A stretch of DNA of 37,290 bases from Phyllobacteriaceae bacterium (GCA_029279965.1 JAJUHJ010000017.1:1-37290); one strand, 5' to 3'; positions 26,388 to 35,375 are shown, counted from the first letter of the stretch. Numbers and translations are program-made. Notes: generated from the sequence alone by a model not told the origin.

Positions 26388-26759
26388 TCACAAGGACTTT
26401 TCAAGCGCCTGCCGGGCTGCCTCGCGATGGACGGGCTTGATATGCGGACGCACCGCATTCAGGGCCGCAGCAAGGACGGCGACGTCGTCCGTAAAGCCGA
26501 AGGCTGCAATGAAGTCGGGGATCGTGTCCAGCGGCAGAATGAAATAGAACAGAGCAGCCAGCAATATGCCGCGCACACGGGTAGGCGTTTGCCGGTCGAG
26601 TGCGCAGTAATAACCGGCAACCAGTTCTTCGATGAAGGGCACTTGCCGGGCAGCCCGTTTCAGCGTCTGCCAGAATCTTCGCCGAACGTTTTCGGCGCGA
26701 CGACTGTTCTCGCGCTCGCCGGTCGGTGCCAGGATCTCGCCGATCTTCACGTCATCCAT
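26388..26759 (-). CDS. YkvA family (DUF1232) small membrane protein
   Basis: A 123-residue protein from ATG 26759, with AGGAG seven bases upstream. The longer open frame to 27134 is rejected because it overlaps the phosphatase gene and has no family match. The DUF1232 core is at about 62-92: GILLAALFYFILPLDTIPDF, then the FGFTDDVAVL end motif. The N-terminal half is charged and helical. The role of the family is unknown; it is convergent with the DeoR gene, six bases from its stop, and divergent from the phosphatase. Confidence 0.88.
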   Translation of the reverse strand: MDDVKIGEILAPTGERENSRRAENVRRRFWQTLKRAARQVPFIEELVAGYYCALDRQTPTRVRGILLAALFYFILPLDTIPDFIAAFGFTDDVAVLAAALNAVRPHIKPVHREAARQALEKSL

Positions 26760-26939
26760 TGCATTCTCCTGTCCCTTTTCATGTGGTCGGGTGCGAGGCC
26801 GATTGCAACCGCCGCCATGGTCGTCGATGCCACCAGGGGTGCCAACGGACATTGACAGCGCACGTCCATGCATCAGGAACCCGGCACCCTTGCCGTTACC
26901 CGATGACATGGTAAGAGAGCCAGGAAGGAAAGAGGTGTA

Positions 26940-27455
26940 ATGTCTACAAAATCCCGCACCGCCATTCTCTTCGTCTGCCTCGGCAACATCTGTCGATCGC
27001 CCCTGGCCGAAGGCGTCTTTCGCGCCATCGTCGCCGAACGCGGGCTGGAGCACGCCTTCGAGATCGATTCGGCGGCTCTCGGGGACTGGCATGTCGGTGG
27101 CCCGCCAGACGCGCGCTCGGTGGCCGTCGCCCACCGTGTCGGGATCGACATTTCACTCCAGCGGGCGCGGCAGATCGCCTTGCCGGATTTCTCCCGTTTC
27201 GATCTCATCTTCGGCATGGACCGGTCGAATATAAGCCGGTTGTGCGAGCTTGCCCCGAAAGAAGCACGCCAACGCATCCACCTCTTCCTCGACTATGCTC
27301 TGGGCAAAGAAGAAGATGTGCCCGACCCATATTACGGCACGGAGGAGAACTTCTCGGAAGTCTATGAAAAAATTCGCGAAGCTTCCGAGGCGCTGATCTC
27401 GCGGCTTGCGCCGGAGTCGCCCCCCAGAAGCGGCCAGGCCTCCTCGATCACATAG
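26940..27455 (+). CDS. Low-molecular-weight protein-tyrosine phosphatase
   Basis: A 171-residue enzyme of the LMW-PTP family. The catalytic P-loop CLGNICRSP lies at the N-terminus (nucleophile C13, R19) and the general acid is D129 in PDPYYG. Between them are DSAALGDWHVGGPPDARS and FDLIFGMDRSN, both standard for the family. The protein runs about 15 residues past the usual family end (APESPPRSGQASSIT), and this tail is encoded over the 3' end of thpR on the opposite strand. AGAGG lies ahead of the ATG. Targets in bacteria include exopolysaccharide tyrosine kinases, but none is nearby. Confidence 0.94.
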   Translation: MSTKSRTAILFVCLGNICRSPLAEGVFRAIVAERGLEHAFEIDSAALGDWHVGGPPDARSVAVAHRVGIDISLQRARQIALPDFSRFDLIFGMDRSNISRLCELAPKEARQRIHLFLDYALGKEEDVPDPYYGTEENFSEVYEKIREASEALISRLAPESPPRSGQASSIT

Positions 27456-27955
27456 GGCCCCCCACCAACCGATTCGCGTGCCGACATCAGCACGAAGCGG
27501 TTGACGCGGAAGGACGCTGCGGAAAAGTTTCCGCGCGCAGAAAGGTAGGCGGCAACCTCCCGCGGTGCTGCATTCTTCAGCCGCGCCAGCGTAACATGCG
27601 GCGTGAACTTGCGAGGGTCGGGGGCAAGACCGATCCGCTGGCAGATGCGCTCGATCTCGGCCTGAAGGGCATAAAGATCCGGCGAGGCGGCAACGCCCGC
27701 CCACACCGCGTGCGGCTTTTTCTGCCCGAAAGCCCCGACACCTGAAAGCGTCAGCGGGAAGGAGGGCCGGCGCACCCGGTCAAGCGCACTGGCGATCTCG
27801 TCGGCCACAGGGCCTTCCACATCACCGATAAAGCGCAGTGTCAGGTGATAATTTTCGACATCGACCCACCGGGCGCCCGGCAGACCGCCGCGCAGGAGCG
27901 AGAGAGACAAGGTGGCATCGCGTGGGATTTCGAGGGCGATGAACAGTCGCGGCAT
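27362..27955 (-). CDS. thpR: RNA 2',3'-cyclic phosphodiesterase
   Basis: A 197-residue 2H phosphoesterase (formerly LigT) that opens 2',3'-cyclic phosphates of RNA. The two catalytic histidine motifs are H37 in YHLTL and H120 in PHVTLARL. The N-terminus PRLFIALEIP is typical, which, with GGAGG just upstream, fixes the start at ATG 27955 rather than 28015. The C-terminal end continues about 20 residues beyond the usual YVIEEAWPL, across the 3' end of the phosphatase gene: the two coding regions overlap tail-to-tail by 94 bp. The esterase gene lies just upstream in the same direction, so co-transcription from it is possible. Confidence 0.93.
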   Translation of the reverse strand: MPRLFIALEIPRDATLSLSLLRGGLPGARWVDVENYHLTLRFIGDVEGPVADEIASALDRVRRPSFPLTLSGVGAFGQKKPHAVWAGVAASPDLYALQAEIERICQRIGLAPDPRKFTPHVTLARLKNAAPREVAAYLSARGNFSAASFRVNRFVLMSARESVGGGPYVIEEAWPLLGGDSGASREISASEASRIFS

Positions 27956-28036
27956 GGCAACCTCCACGATTCGCTCGGTCAGGTTCAGCGAATCATTCAT
28001 TGAATGGTGGGGCAAGCGGTTTCTTCCGCTTCCCGT

Positions 28037-28717
28037 TCACATGTTTGGCTTCTCCCCTGCAACAACTGCCTCGACCACCGGCAAGACGGTCTCGACCATA
28101 CGTTCGACCCCTTGCGCATTCGGGTGCATCCTGTCCTCAAGCAGCAGTCCCGATTCGCCTATAACCCCCGCCAGAAAGAAGGGCACCAGCGGCAGGTCGT
28201 ACTTGTCCGCCAGTTGCGGATAGATCGCGTTGAACGCTTCCTGGTAATCGGCCCCGAGATTGGGCGCGGCATACATTCCCACCAGCAATATTCCGATGCC
28301 GCGGTCCTTCAGGCGCACGATGATCTCTTCCAGATTGTCACGCGTTTCGGCTGGCGGCAGTCCGCGCAGCATGTCATTGGCGCCGAGTTCCAGGATGACG
28401 AGGTCCGTCTCCTCCGGCACCGACCAGTCGAGGCGGGCCAGCCCCCCGCTCGTCGTATCGCCGGATACGCCGGCATTCACCACGATCACCTCATGTCCTC
28501 GTGAGCGCAACGCGTCCTCCAGTTGCTCGGGAAAGCCCTCGCCCGGCGCCAGCTGATAACCCGCCATCAGGCTATCGCCGAAGCCGACAATACGAACGGG
28601 ATCGGCGAGTGCCGGCCATGATGTGAGCAACAGCAGAAGCCCCGCCATCAGGACCGATGACATTTTCGTGAGCGACCCGTCAGCATCTAAAAACTTGCCC
28701 AAAACTTTGAATGCCAT
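28037..28717 (-). CDS. Arylesterase / lysophospholipase L1-like (TesA, SGNH family)
   Basis: A secreted SGNH hydrolase. The four blocks are present: GFGDSLMAGY (nucleophile Ser), NAGVSGDTTSGG, ELGANDMLRG, and DRMHPNAQG with the Asp-His pair. The hydrophobic signal is MSSVLMAGLLLLLTSWPALA with cleavage before DPVRIVG. Two starts are possible: ATG 28717 (226 residues) or ATG 28663, which begins directly at the signal peptide; neither has a strong ribosome-binding site. It is divergent from the YbbA/YbbP-type ABC genes, an arrangement also seen in E. coli (tesA-ybbA-ybbP) and rhizobia. Confidence 0.9.
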   Translation of the reverse strand: MAFKVLGKFLDADGSLTKMSSVLMAGLLLLLTSWPALADPVRIVGFGDSLMAGYQLAPGEGFPEQLEDALRSRGHEVIVVNAGVSGDTTSGGLARLDWSVPEETDLVILELGANDMLRGLPPAETRDNLEEIIVRLKDRGIGILLVGMYAAPNLGADYQEAFNAIYPQLADKYDLPLVPFFLAGVIGESGLLLEDRMHPNAQGVERMVETVLPVVEAVVAGEKPNM

Positions 28718-28781
28718 GAAACTCGACCCATATCCGCCGGAAACCATCGCTTGCTTTCCTCACATATAGGACCTGCCGCCC

Positions 28782-29480
28782 GTGACCACACCAGTGATCG
28801 ACCTGAAGGATGTTTCCTTGCGTCTCGGCGAGGGAGCGTCCTCGGTACAAGTGCTCAAGCACGTCACTCTGACGGTGGAACATGGCCAATCGACGGCCAT
28901 CATCGGCCCGTCCGGCTCCGGCAAGTCGACCCTGCTCATGGTGATCGCCGGCCTGGAGCGGGTCGATGGCGGCGCGGTAACGGTGGCGGGCGAGCGCATC
29001 GACCGGCTGAAGGAGGATCATGTCGCCGCCTTCCGCGGCCGTACGATCGGCATTGTCTTTCAGTCCTTCCACCTCATCCCCAACATGACAGCGCTGGAAA
29101 ATGTCGCCGTGCCGCTGGAACTCGCCGGCCATGACGATCCGTTCGGCGTTGCGGAGAACGAGCTTGCGGCGGTCGGGCTCGCCAACCGGCTGACGCATTA
29201 TCCGGGCGCGCTTTCGGGCGGCGAGCAGCAACGCGTGGCGATCGCCAGGGCGTTGGCGCCGCAACCGGCCATCATGATTGCCGATGAGCCGACCGGTAAT
29301 CTCGATCAGGCCACGGGTCGGCAGATTGCCGACCTGCTTTTTACCACCGCACAGGAGCGTGGTACCACGCTGGTTCTCGTCACCCACGACCCTACCTTGG
29401 CCGCACGATGCGACAAGCAGGTGCCCATGCGGTCCGGCCGCCTCGATCCAGCGCCCGCTGAAGAAGCGGTAAAAGCTTGA
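28782..29480 (+). CDS. ABC transporter ATP-binding protein (YbbA-like)
   Basis: A 232-residue ATPase of the LolD/MacB/FtsE class. It has Walker [12 protein letters not shown], a Q-loop in [19 protein letters not shown], signature [15 protein letters not shown], Walker [13 protein letters not shown] and a switch histidine in LVTHD. The start is GTG 28782. It overlaps or abuts the permease gene downstream, so the two are coupled. By its divergent esterase neighbour and the large FtsX-type partner it corresponds to E. coli YbbA, whose transport substrate is unknown. Confidence 0.95.
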   Translation: MTTPVIDLKDVSLRLGEGASSVQVLKHVTLTVEHGQSTAIIGPSGSGKSTLLMVIAGLERVDGGAVTVAGERIDRLKEDHVAAFRGRTIGIVFQSFHLIPNMTALENVAVPLELAGHDDPFGVAENELAAVGLANRLTHYPGALSGGEQQRVAIARALAPQPAIMIADEPTGNLDQATGRQIADLLFTTAQERGTTLVLVTHDPTLAARCDKQVPMRSGRLDPAPAEEAVKA

Positions 29481-29491
29481 ACGGGCCGGCC

Positions 29492-32107
29492 ATGCGAAAC
29501 GACGCCGCCACCGCCAACGGCCAGGCTGCCCGCCTTTCCCGGAGCGAGGAGACTCCGATCCATCGCGGGGAGAGCTTCAGCCTTGCATTGCGGTTTGCTC
29601 TGCGGGAAATGCGCGGCGGCCTTTCCGGCTTCTTCGTTTTCCTGGCGTGCATCGCTCTCGGTGTCGCAGCGATCGGCGGCGTCAATTCGGTGGCCCGGGC
29701 CATCAGCAGCGCCGTAGAAACGCAGGGGCAGGAGCTTCTTGCCGCCGACATCCGCTTCGAGCTCGAGCAGCGGGAGGCAACCGAGGCCGAACGCGCCTGG
29801 CTGACGGACCTCGGCACCCTTTCCGAGAGCGCCAATATGCGTTCGATGGCACGACTTGCCGATGGCTCCGACCAGGCGCTGGTGGAAGTGAAGGCTGTTG
29901 ATGGCCAGTACCCGCTCTATGGCACGTTGGTGACGGAGCCCGCTCTTTCCCATGACGCCATTTTCGAGCGTCGCGACGGCGCCTTCGGCGCGGCGGCTCC
30001 GCAGCTTCTGCTCGACCGGCTCGGGCTTGCGGTCGGCGACCGGCTGATGATGGGCACGCAGGCTTTCCAGGTGCGGGCGGAACTCATCACAGAGCCGGAC
30101 ATGGTTTCGGAAAGTTTCGGCTTCGCCCCGCGCCTTATGACCTCCCTCGAAGGGCTTGACGCGGCGGGTCTGGTGCAGCCCGGCAGTATGGTCGAGCACG
30201 CCTACAAGCTGCGCCTCGAAGAAGGAACCGACGCAAACGATCTGGAGACTCTGCGAGAGGAAGCGGCAACCCGCTTTCCCGATGCGGGCTGGAGCATCCG
30301 CACCCGGCACAATGCGGCGCCCGCACTATCCTCGAACATAGAGCGCTTTTCCCAGTTCCTCACGCTGGTGGGCTTGACCGCGCTTGTGGTGGGTGGCGTC
30401 GGTGTCTCCAACGCGGTGCGCGCCTATCTTGACACCAAGCGCCCCGTCATCGCGACGTTCAAGAGCCTCGGCGCTTCAGGCGGGTTCGTCGTTTCCGTCT
30501 ACCTGATCCAGATCCTCGTTATCGCGCTGATCGGCATCGCGGCGGGGCTGGTGCTCGCTGCGCTGATGCCTTTCGGAGCAAGTGCTGCCCTTGCAAGCAT
30601 TCTGCCGGTGTCAGGCAAAGCGGGCATTTATCCCTTTGCACTCGGCCTGGCCGCCATTTTCGGCATCCTGACGACACTTGCTTTTGCGCTCCTGCCGCTT
30701 GGCCGCGCCCGTGACGTGCCCGCGACGGCACTTTTCCGCGAAATGGGCATCGACGGCAAGGGCTGGCCGCGACCATTCTACATCCTGGCGGCGGGTGTGA
30801 TCGCTGCCGGCCTTGCGCTGCTCGCCATCCTCTATTCGCAGGAGCGGCAGATCGCGGCGATTTTCGTCGCCGCCGCACTCGTCGCATTTCTGGTGCTGCG
30901 CGGGGTGGGCTGGGCCGTTCAGGCCGTTGCACGGCGCGCCCCGCGGGTCCGCTCCACCGCCCTCAGGCTGGCGCTTGGCAACATCCATCGGCCCGGTGCG
31001 CTCACGCCCTCGGTCGTTCTTTCCCTCGGGCTCGGGCTCACCTTGCTTGCCACTCTGGCGCTGATCGACGGCAATCTGCGCCGGCAGATCGCGAACAATC
31101 TGCCCGAAGTGGCGCCGAATTTCTTCTTCGTCGACATCCAGTCGAGCGAGGTGGAGAATTTCACCGCTCTCGTGGAGGCGCAGGCACCGGATGGAGAGCT
31201 TCTGCGCGTTCCCATGCTGCGCGGGCGGATTACCGCGCTCAATGGCGTTGACGTGCGCGAGATCGAGCCTCCGCCGGAGGGCGCCTGGGTGCTGCGTGGC
31301 GACCGGGGAATCACCTATTCCTGGGAGAAGCCGGAGAGTTCGACCCTTACCGAGGGCACGTGGTGGCCGGCAGATTATGATGGCGAGCCGCTCGTCTCGT
31401 TCACGGCTGAGGAGGGCGCAGAACTCGGCCTGGAACTCGGCGATACGCTGACGGTCAACGTGCTCGGCCGTTCGATCACCGCCCGCATCGCCAGCTTTCG
31501 GCAAGTGGAATGGGAAACGCTGGCGATGAACTTCGTCATGGTCTTCTCGCCCAACACCTTCGAAGGTGCGCCTCATGCATGGCTTGCCACGCTTACCAAC
31601 CCGAGCGCCAGCACGGAGGACGATTCGCGGCTGCTCAACGCAGTGACACGCAGCTTCCCCACCATTACCACGGTCAGCGTAAGGGACGCGCTGGAGGTGG
31701 TGAACACGTTGGTCGGGCAGCTTGCCACGGCCATCCGCGCAGCCGCCGCCGTGGCGCTCGTCGCCTCGGTTCTGGTGCTTTCCGGCGCGCTCGCTGCGGG
31801 CAACCGGGCCCGCGTTCACGACGCGGTCGTCCTGAAAACGCTGGGGGCCACCCGGCGCACGCTCATACGTGCTTTCGCGCTGGAATACCTGCTCATCGGG
31901 CTTGCGACTGCGCTCTTCGCGCTTGGCGCGGGCGCGGTGGCAAGCTGGTATGTGGTGACGCAGATCATGACGCTGCCATGGAACTTCCTGGCTGAAGTCG
32001 CACTCTTGACCGTCGCCATCGCACTGGTGCTGACGGTCGGCTTCGGCCTTGCCGGGACCTGGCGCGTGCTCGGCCACAAGGCAGCACCGGTCTTGCGCAA
32101 TCTGTGA
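29492..32107 (+). CDS. ABC transporter permease with FtsX domains (YbbP-like)
   Basis: A large inner-membrane permease of about 871 residues from ATG 29492; TTG 29477 would overlap the ATPase stop by 4 bp and is also plausible. After a cytoplasmic N-terminus the first helix is at GGLSGFFVFLACIALGVAAIGG. A periplasmic domain follows (about 65-280), then the first FtsX unit with three helices (from FLTLVGLTALVVGGVGVSN to the GFGASAALA region), two or more central helices, a second periplasmic domain (about 560-740), and the second FtsX unit at the C-terminus (VALVASVLVLSGALAAGNRA, ending in LGHKAAPVLRNL). This matches E. coli YbbP. It is the partner of the preceding ATPase. Confidence 0.93.
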   Translation: MRNDAATANGQAARLSRSEETPIHRGESFSLALRFALREMRGGLSGFFVFLACIALGVAAIGGVNSVARAISSAVETQGQELLAADIRFELEQREATEAERAWLTDLGTLSESANMRSMARLADGSDQALVEVKAVDGQYPLYGTLVTEPALSHDAIFERRDGAFGAAAPQLLLDRLGLAVGDRLMMGTQAFQVRAELITEPDMVSESFGFAPRLMTSLEGLDAAGLVQPGSMVEHAYKLRLEEGTDANDLETLREEAATRFPDAGWSIRTRHNAAPALSSNIERFSQFLTLVGLTALVVGGVGVSNAVRAYLDTKRPVIATFKSLGASGGFVVSVYLIQILVIALIGIAAGLVLAALMPFGASAALASILPVSGKAGIYPFALGLAAIFGILTTLAFALLPLGRARDVPATALFREMGIDGKGWPRPFYILAAGVIAAGLALLAILYSQERQIAAIFVAAALVAFLVLRGVGWAVQAVARRAPRVRSTALRLALGNIHRPGALTPSVVLSLGLGLTLLATLALIDGNLRRQIANNLPEVAPNFFFVDIQSSEVENFTALVEAQAPDGELLRVPMLRGRITALNGVDVREIEPPPEGAWVLRGDRGITYSWEKPESSTLTEGTWWPADYDGEPLVSFTAEEGAELGLELGDTLTVNVLGRSITARIASFRQVEWETLAMNFVMVFSPNTFEGAPHAWLATLTNPSASTEDDSRLLNAVTRSFPTITTVSVRDALEVVNTLVGQLATAIRAAAAVALVASVLVLSGALAAGNRARVHDAVVLKTLGATRRTLIRAFALEYLLIGLATALFALGAGAVASWYVVTQIMTLPWNFLAEVALLTVAIALVLTVGFGLAGTWRVLGHKAAPVLRNL

Positions 32108-32263
32108 GCGGAAGCCCCGTAACGGTAAGCATTTTTTGGCAAATGCGGGTCTTGCCCTTGGAACAAACAAATATCATATTTAGCGCACGCATGCTGGACT
32201 CCCGCCAGCGGCGCGCGGTCACTTGGCCCACACCCGACGGGAGATGCGAGAAAAGAGGAAACA

Positions 32264-33004
32264 ATGGCTGACCTTCGCAACTATCAGGCCCGCGTAGCGA
32301 CCGGCACACGCACGGACGCGGCCATCGACGAGGGCCTGCGCGCCTACATGATCCGGGTCTACAACCTCATGGCGATCGGCTTGGCCGTCACCGGTGTAGC
32401 GGCCTGGGGCGCTTTCAACATGGCCGTGGCAGACGGCCAGCTCACGACCTTTGGCCAGCTCATCTACGCGAGCGCTTTTCGCTGGGTGGTCATTCTGGCC
32501 CCGCTCGGCCTCGTGTTCTTTTTGAGCGCGCGTGTTCACAAGATGAGCGTATCCGCCGCACAGACAAGCTTCTGGGTCTTCGCGGCACTGATGGGGCTTT
32601 CGCTCTCGACGATCTTCCTGGTCTACACCGGGCAAAGCATCGTCCGCACATTCTTCATCACCGCGGCTTCCTTCGGCGCTCTGTCGCTCTGGGGCTATAC
32701 GACGAGGCGCGATCTATCCGGCATGGGCTCCTTCCTGTTCATGGGGCTTATCGGCATCATCATCGCGTCGATCGTCAACATCTTCCTCGGGTCCACGGCG
32801 TTGCAATTCGCCATCTCCGTGATTGGTGTTCTGGTGTTTGCCGGCCTCACGGCGTACGACACGCAGCAGATCAAGGAGATGTATTACGAGGGTGACAACC
32901 AGCTCGTCGCCGGTCGCAAGGCCATTATGGGCGCGCTGCGGCTCTATCTCGATTTCATCAACCTGTTCATGTTCCTGCTGCAGTTCCTCGGCAATCGCGA
33001 GTAA
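32264..33004 (+). CDS. Bax inhibitor-1/YccA family membrane protein
   Basis: A 246-residue protein with about seven membrane helices. The BI-1 family pattern is seen: an N-terminal amphipathic part (ARVATGTRTDAAIDEGLRAY), MIRVYNLMAIGLAVTG at helix 1, SLSTIFLVYTG, FGALSLWGYTTRRDLSGMG, GVLVFAGLTAYDTQQIKEMY with the conserved Asp near the C-terminus, and RLYLDFINLFMFLLQFLG. Family members are pH-sensitive calcium leak channels or interact with FtsH. AGAGGAAAC just before the ATG supports the start. It is followed by a strong terminator, so it is monocistronic. Confidence 0.95.
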   Translation: MADLRNYQARVATGTRTDAAIDEGLRAYMIRVYNLMAIGLAVTGVAAWGAFNMAVADGQLTTFGQLIYASAFRWVVILAPLGLVFFLSARVHKMSVSAAQTSFWVFAALMGLSLSTIFLVYTGQSIVRTFFITAASFGALSLWGYTTRRDLSGMGSFLFMGLIGIIIASIVNIFLGSTALQFAISVIGVLVFAGLTAYDTQQIKEMYYEGDNQLVAGRKAIMGALRLYLDFINLFMFLLQFLGNRE

Positions 33005-33026
33005 CTGGCAGAACCGGAAGAGTGTG

Positions 33027-33059
33027 AAAGGGCGGTCGTCGGGCCGCCCTTTTCTTTTG
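33027..33059 (+). terminator. Rho-independent terminator after Bax inhibitor-1 gene
   Basis: AAAGGGCGG pairs with CCGCCCTTT across a short loop, followed by TTTTCTTTT. It begins 23 bp after the stop codon and is followed closely by the acetyltransferase start. Confidence 0.92.
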
Positions 33060-33103
33060 TCGAGCATCCTGCGATGAAAGCCGGTACAGCAGGAACGGCA
33101 GCC

Positions 33104-33676
33104 ATGAACGTCCTCACCATCCGACCATCGCAACCCGGCGATCTTCCCGCTATCGCGGAAATCTATGGTCACGCAGTGAGGACCGGAGCGGCGAGTTACG
33201 AGTTGGAACCGCCAAGCCTCCGGGACATGATGGATCGGCACGAAGCGCTTGTCTCCAGGGGCTATCCATATCTGGTGGCGGCCGATGCCGGCGGCGGTGT
33301 GATTGGCTATGCATATGCCGGTCCGTTCCGCTCCCGCCGCGCCTATCGTTTCATGGTCGAGGACTCCATCTACGTCGCCCCCGAAGCCCAGGGCCGCGGA
33401 ATCGGCCACAGTCTGCTAAAGGCGCTTCTGGAAGAGTGCGAAAGATTGGGTTTCCGTCAGATAATCGCCGTCATCGGCGACGGCTCGCCGGACAGTCCAT
33501 CCGTGCGCCTTCATGCCGCCCTCGGCTTTCGCCACACCGGCATCCTGGAAGCGAGCGGTTACAAGCACGGGCGCTGGCTGGATACCATCTTCATGCAGCT
33601 TGCGCTCAATGGCGGCGCCGCGACATCTCCAGACCCTGACTCCCTGCCGGAAAGACTGTTCCGCGAGGATCGTTAG
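33104..33676 (+). CDS. GNAT N-acetyltransferase, phosphinothricin acetyltransferase-like
   Basis: A 190-residue acetyl-CoA-dependent N-acetyltransferase read from ATG 33104, where AGGAA precedes the start; 33074 is an earlier option. The family pattern is clear: IRPSQPGDLPAIAEIYGHAV, then TGAASYELEPPS, YAGPFRSRRAYRFMVEDSIYV, and the acetyl-CoA loop EAQGRGIGHSLLKALLE, then SVRLHAALGFRHTG. This matches the Pat/Bar-like group, some of which acetylate methionine derivatives or phosphinothricin. The native substrate is not known. The stop is in copy B of the intergenic repeat. Confidence 0.92.
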   Translation: MNVLTIRPSQPGDLPAIAEIYGHAVRTGAASYELEPPSLRDMMDRHEALVSRGYPYLVAADAGGGVIGYAYAGPFRSRRAYRFMVEDSIYVAPEAQGRGIGHSLLKALLEECERLGFRQIIAVIGDGSPDSPSVRLHAALGFRHTGILEASGYKHGRWLDTIFMQLALNGGAATSPDPDSLPERLFREDR

Positions 33677-33779
33677 AGCGCCGTGCGTCCATTTGGATGC
33701 ACAAAGGACGTTCTATCTCATTGAATCTACGCATCGTGCTTTCCGAAAATCGATTCAGATTTTCGGGCCGATGCTGTCG
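33674..33779 (-). repeat. Intergenic palindromic repeat, copy B
   Basis: Read on the minus strand: ACAGCATCGG, the hairpin CCGAAAATC-tgaat-CGATTTTCGG, AAAGCACGATGCGTAGATTC, then a second arm with TTTGTGCATCC/GGACGCACGG. It matches copy A almost exactly over its first half, in the opposite genomic orientation, and includes the stop codon of the upstream acetyltransferase. Confidence 0.82.
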
Positions 33780-33792
33780 TTGAACTTGCCGA

Positions 33793-34437
33793 TCAGTCCG
33801 GATCAGGCCGCTCGAAATCTCCGGTAGCGGGGTCCATGACCCACAACTCACCCGCCGAGATGTCGAACCACGCCCCATATAGCGTGAGGCTGCCTTTGTC
33901 CTCCAGCGCCTTCACACGGGGAAAAGTGCGCAGATTCTCGATCTGATAACGAATCGAGATGCGCTCCAGAGCGGTCTGCCGCTCGCTCATCGTCATCAGC
34001 GAATTCCCGGCGATGCGTTCGGCCGCAGGCGCAAGCAGGTTCATCCACTGGCCGATAAAGTCGCCGGGCCGAAGAGGCGTTTCCGAACGGTTCAGAACGG
34101 CGTTGATGCCGCCGCAACGCCCGTGCCCCATGACGATGATGTTCTTGACCTTCAGGCTTTCGACAGCAAATTCCAGCGCTGCCGAGGTGCCGTGGTGCTG
34201 TGCGTCCGGCGCATAGGGCGGCACGAGATTGGCAACATTTCGCAATACGAAAAGCTCTCCCGGCCCGGCGTCGAAGATCGTCTCCGGTGCGGCTCGCGAA
34301 TCGCAGCAGGCTATCACCATCGTCTCCGGCGACTGCCCGTTGCGTGCAAGGGAACGGTAACGGGCACTTTCGGAACTGTAGCGCCCGGACATGAAATTGC
34401 GGTATCCGGCGAGGAGCCGCTCGGGAAGATGGGTCAT
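33793..34437 (-). CDS. Beta-class carbonic anhydrase
   Basis: This 214-residue enzyme interconverts CO2 and bicarbonate. The zinc site is C45-D46-S47-R48 (IACCDSRAAP) and H105/C108 (MGHGRCGG), with ELFVLRNVANLVPPY between them, all standard for beta-carbonic anhydrases. ATG 34437 is preferred because the family starts at LPERLLAGYRNF; GTG 34485 would add 16 residues rich in Cys. It lies 53 bp after pdxY on the same strand, so it is probably the last gene of a three-gene unit (small membrane protein, pdxY, carbonic anhydrase). A physical reason for the link to pyridoxal salvage is not evident. Confidence 0.95.
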   Translation of the reverse strand: MTHLPERLLAGYRNFMSGRYSSESARYRSLARNGQSPETMVIACCDSRAAPETIFDAGPGELFVLRNVANLVPPYAPDAQHHGTSAALEFAVESLKVKNIIVMGHGRCGGINAVLNRSETPLRPGDFIGQWMNLLAPAAERIAGNSLMTMSERQTALERISIRYQIENLRTFPRVKALEDKGSLTLYGAWFDISAGELWVMDPATGDFERPDPD

Positions 34438-34490
34438 AGCCTTTGCAAATAACGGCGAAAGGCGCGAATCGCAAGCAGAACACACAGCAA

Positions 34491-35375
34491 TTATGGGCGG
34501 GGCATGCTGCGCATTTTCACGTGGGCGGACGGCGCGGAAAGGGCGGCCGCGTCGGTTTCCAGCATCAACTCGTCAGACCCGCGAGCTGCCGCCCGCGCAA
34601 GCACTTCGAAAACCGCCGCAGTAGACCTTTGCAGCGCATCCGCCGGGGATACGCCACGCAGAAGCCATCCGGTCATCAACGCGGTCATGAGATCGCCCGG
34701 TCCCTTGGCCGGTCTTGCCACCGCCGGGTGCTCAGCCACACGAACGCCCTCTGGAGACAAGAGCAGATTGGCAATGCTGCCCGGCAGCAGCGATGGCACG
34801 GAGGTAATCAGCATAGTCGAGGGCCCGGCGCGGGAAGCCGCCAAAACGACATCCTCCGTCGTCTCCAGCAGCCGCCCGGTAAGCCATCCGAACTCGAAAC
34901 GGTTGGGCGTGACAAGATCCGCCAGCGGTACCAGACGATCGCGAATGGCGGACGCAGTCGTCTCCGGCACGTAAAGTCCCCCTTCATCGCCCATGATCGG
35001 ATCGCAGACATAAAGGGCCTGCGGGTTCCTGGCCTTCACTGCGCCGACCAGCGAAACAATTGCCTCTGCCTGCTCCGCATGGCCGAGATAACCTGAGAGC
35101 ACCGCGCCCACCTCATTCAACCACGGCGCCTCTTCCAGATCGTGCATCAGTGCGGCGAATTCCTGCGGCGGCGGGACGATGCGGCTTGCGCGGCCATGGC
35201 CGGGGTGCCAGGGCAGTATGATCGTGGGCACCGCCCACACCGGGCGTCGGAGCGTCTCCAGCGCGAAGACGGAAGCGCGATTGCCCACCGAGCCGCGCAC
35301 CACATGGCTGGATACGACAATGACGGCTGACGACGGCGCGCCATGCGAGGAAATGGCTTCCTTCGTCTCTTCCAT
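34491..35375 (-). CDS. pdxY: Pyridoxal kinase
   Basis: PdxY phosphorylates pyridoxal in vitamin B6 salvage. The 294-residue protein belongs to the ribokinase-like superfamily: VIVVSSHVVRGSVGNRA at the N-terminus, VPTIILPWHPGHG, VLSGYLGHAEQ, YVCDPIMGDEGGLYV, LVTPNRFEFGWLTG, and the anion-hole/catalytic GPGDLMTAL near the C-terminus (GxGD). The ATG at 35375 overlaps the stop of the preceding gene as TGATG, so translation is likely coupled. Homologues in rhizobia have this context. A longer frame to 35465 runs into that preceding gene and is not used. Confidence 0.94.
   Translation of the reverse strand: MEETKEAISSHGAPSSAVIVVSSHVVRGSVGNRASVFALETLRRPVWAVPTIILPWHPGHGRASRIVPPPQEFAALMHDLEEAPWLNEVGAVLSGYLGHAEQAEAIVSLVGAVKARNPQALYVCDPIMGDEGGLYVPETTASAIRDRLVPLADLVTPNRFEFGWLTGRLLETTEDVVLAASRAGPSTMLITSVPSLLPGSIANLLLSPEGVRVAEHPAVARPAKGPGDLMTALMTGWLLRGVSPADALQRSTAAVFEVLARAAARGSDELMLETDAAALSAPSAHVKMRSMPRP

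Noticed and set aside
26760-27134. N-terminal extension of the YkvA-like protein to 248 residues
   Set aside because: It would overlap the phosphatase gene antisense and skips a start with an ideal AGGAG site.
28760-29387. Minus-strand frames opposite the ABC ATPase
   Set aside because: They are shadows of the ATP-binding protein, which has all ABC motifs in order.
30611-32170. Long minus-strand frame (519 codons) opposite the FtsX-type permease
   Set aside because: Its residues are rich in Arg, His and Gln with no recognisable motif, while the plus strand encodes a clear permease.
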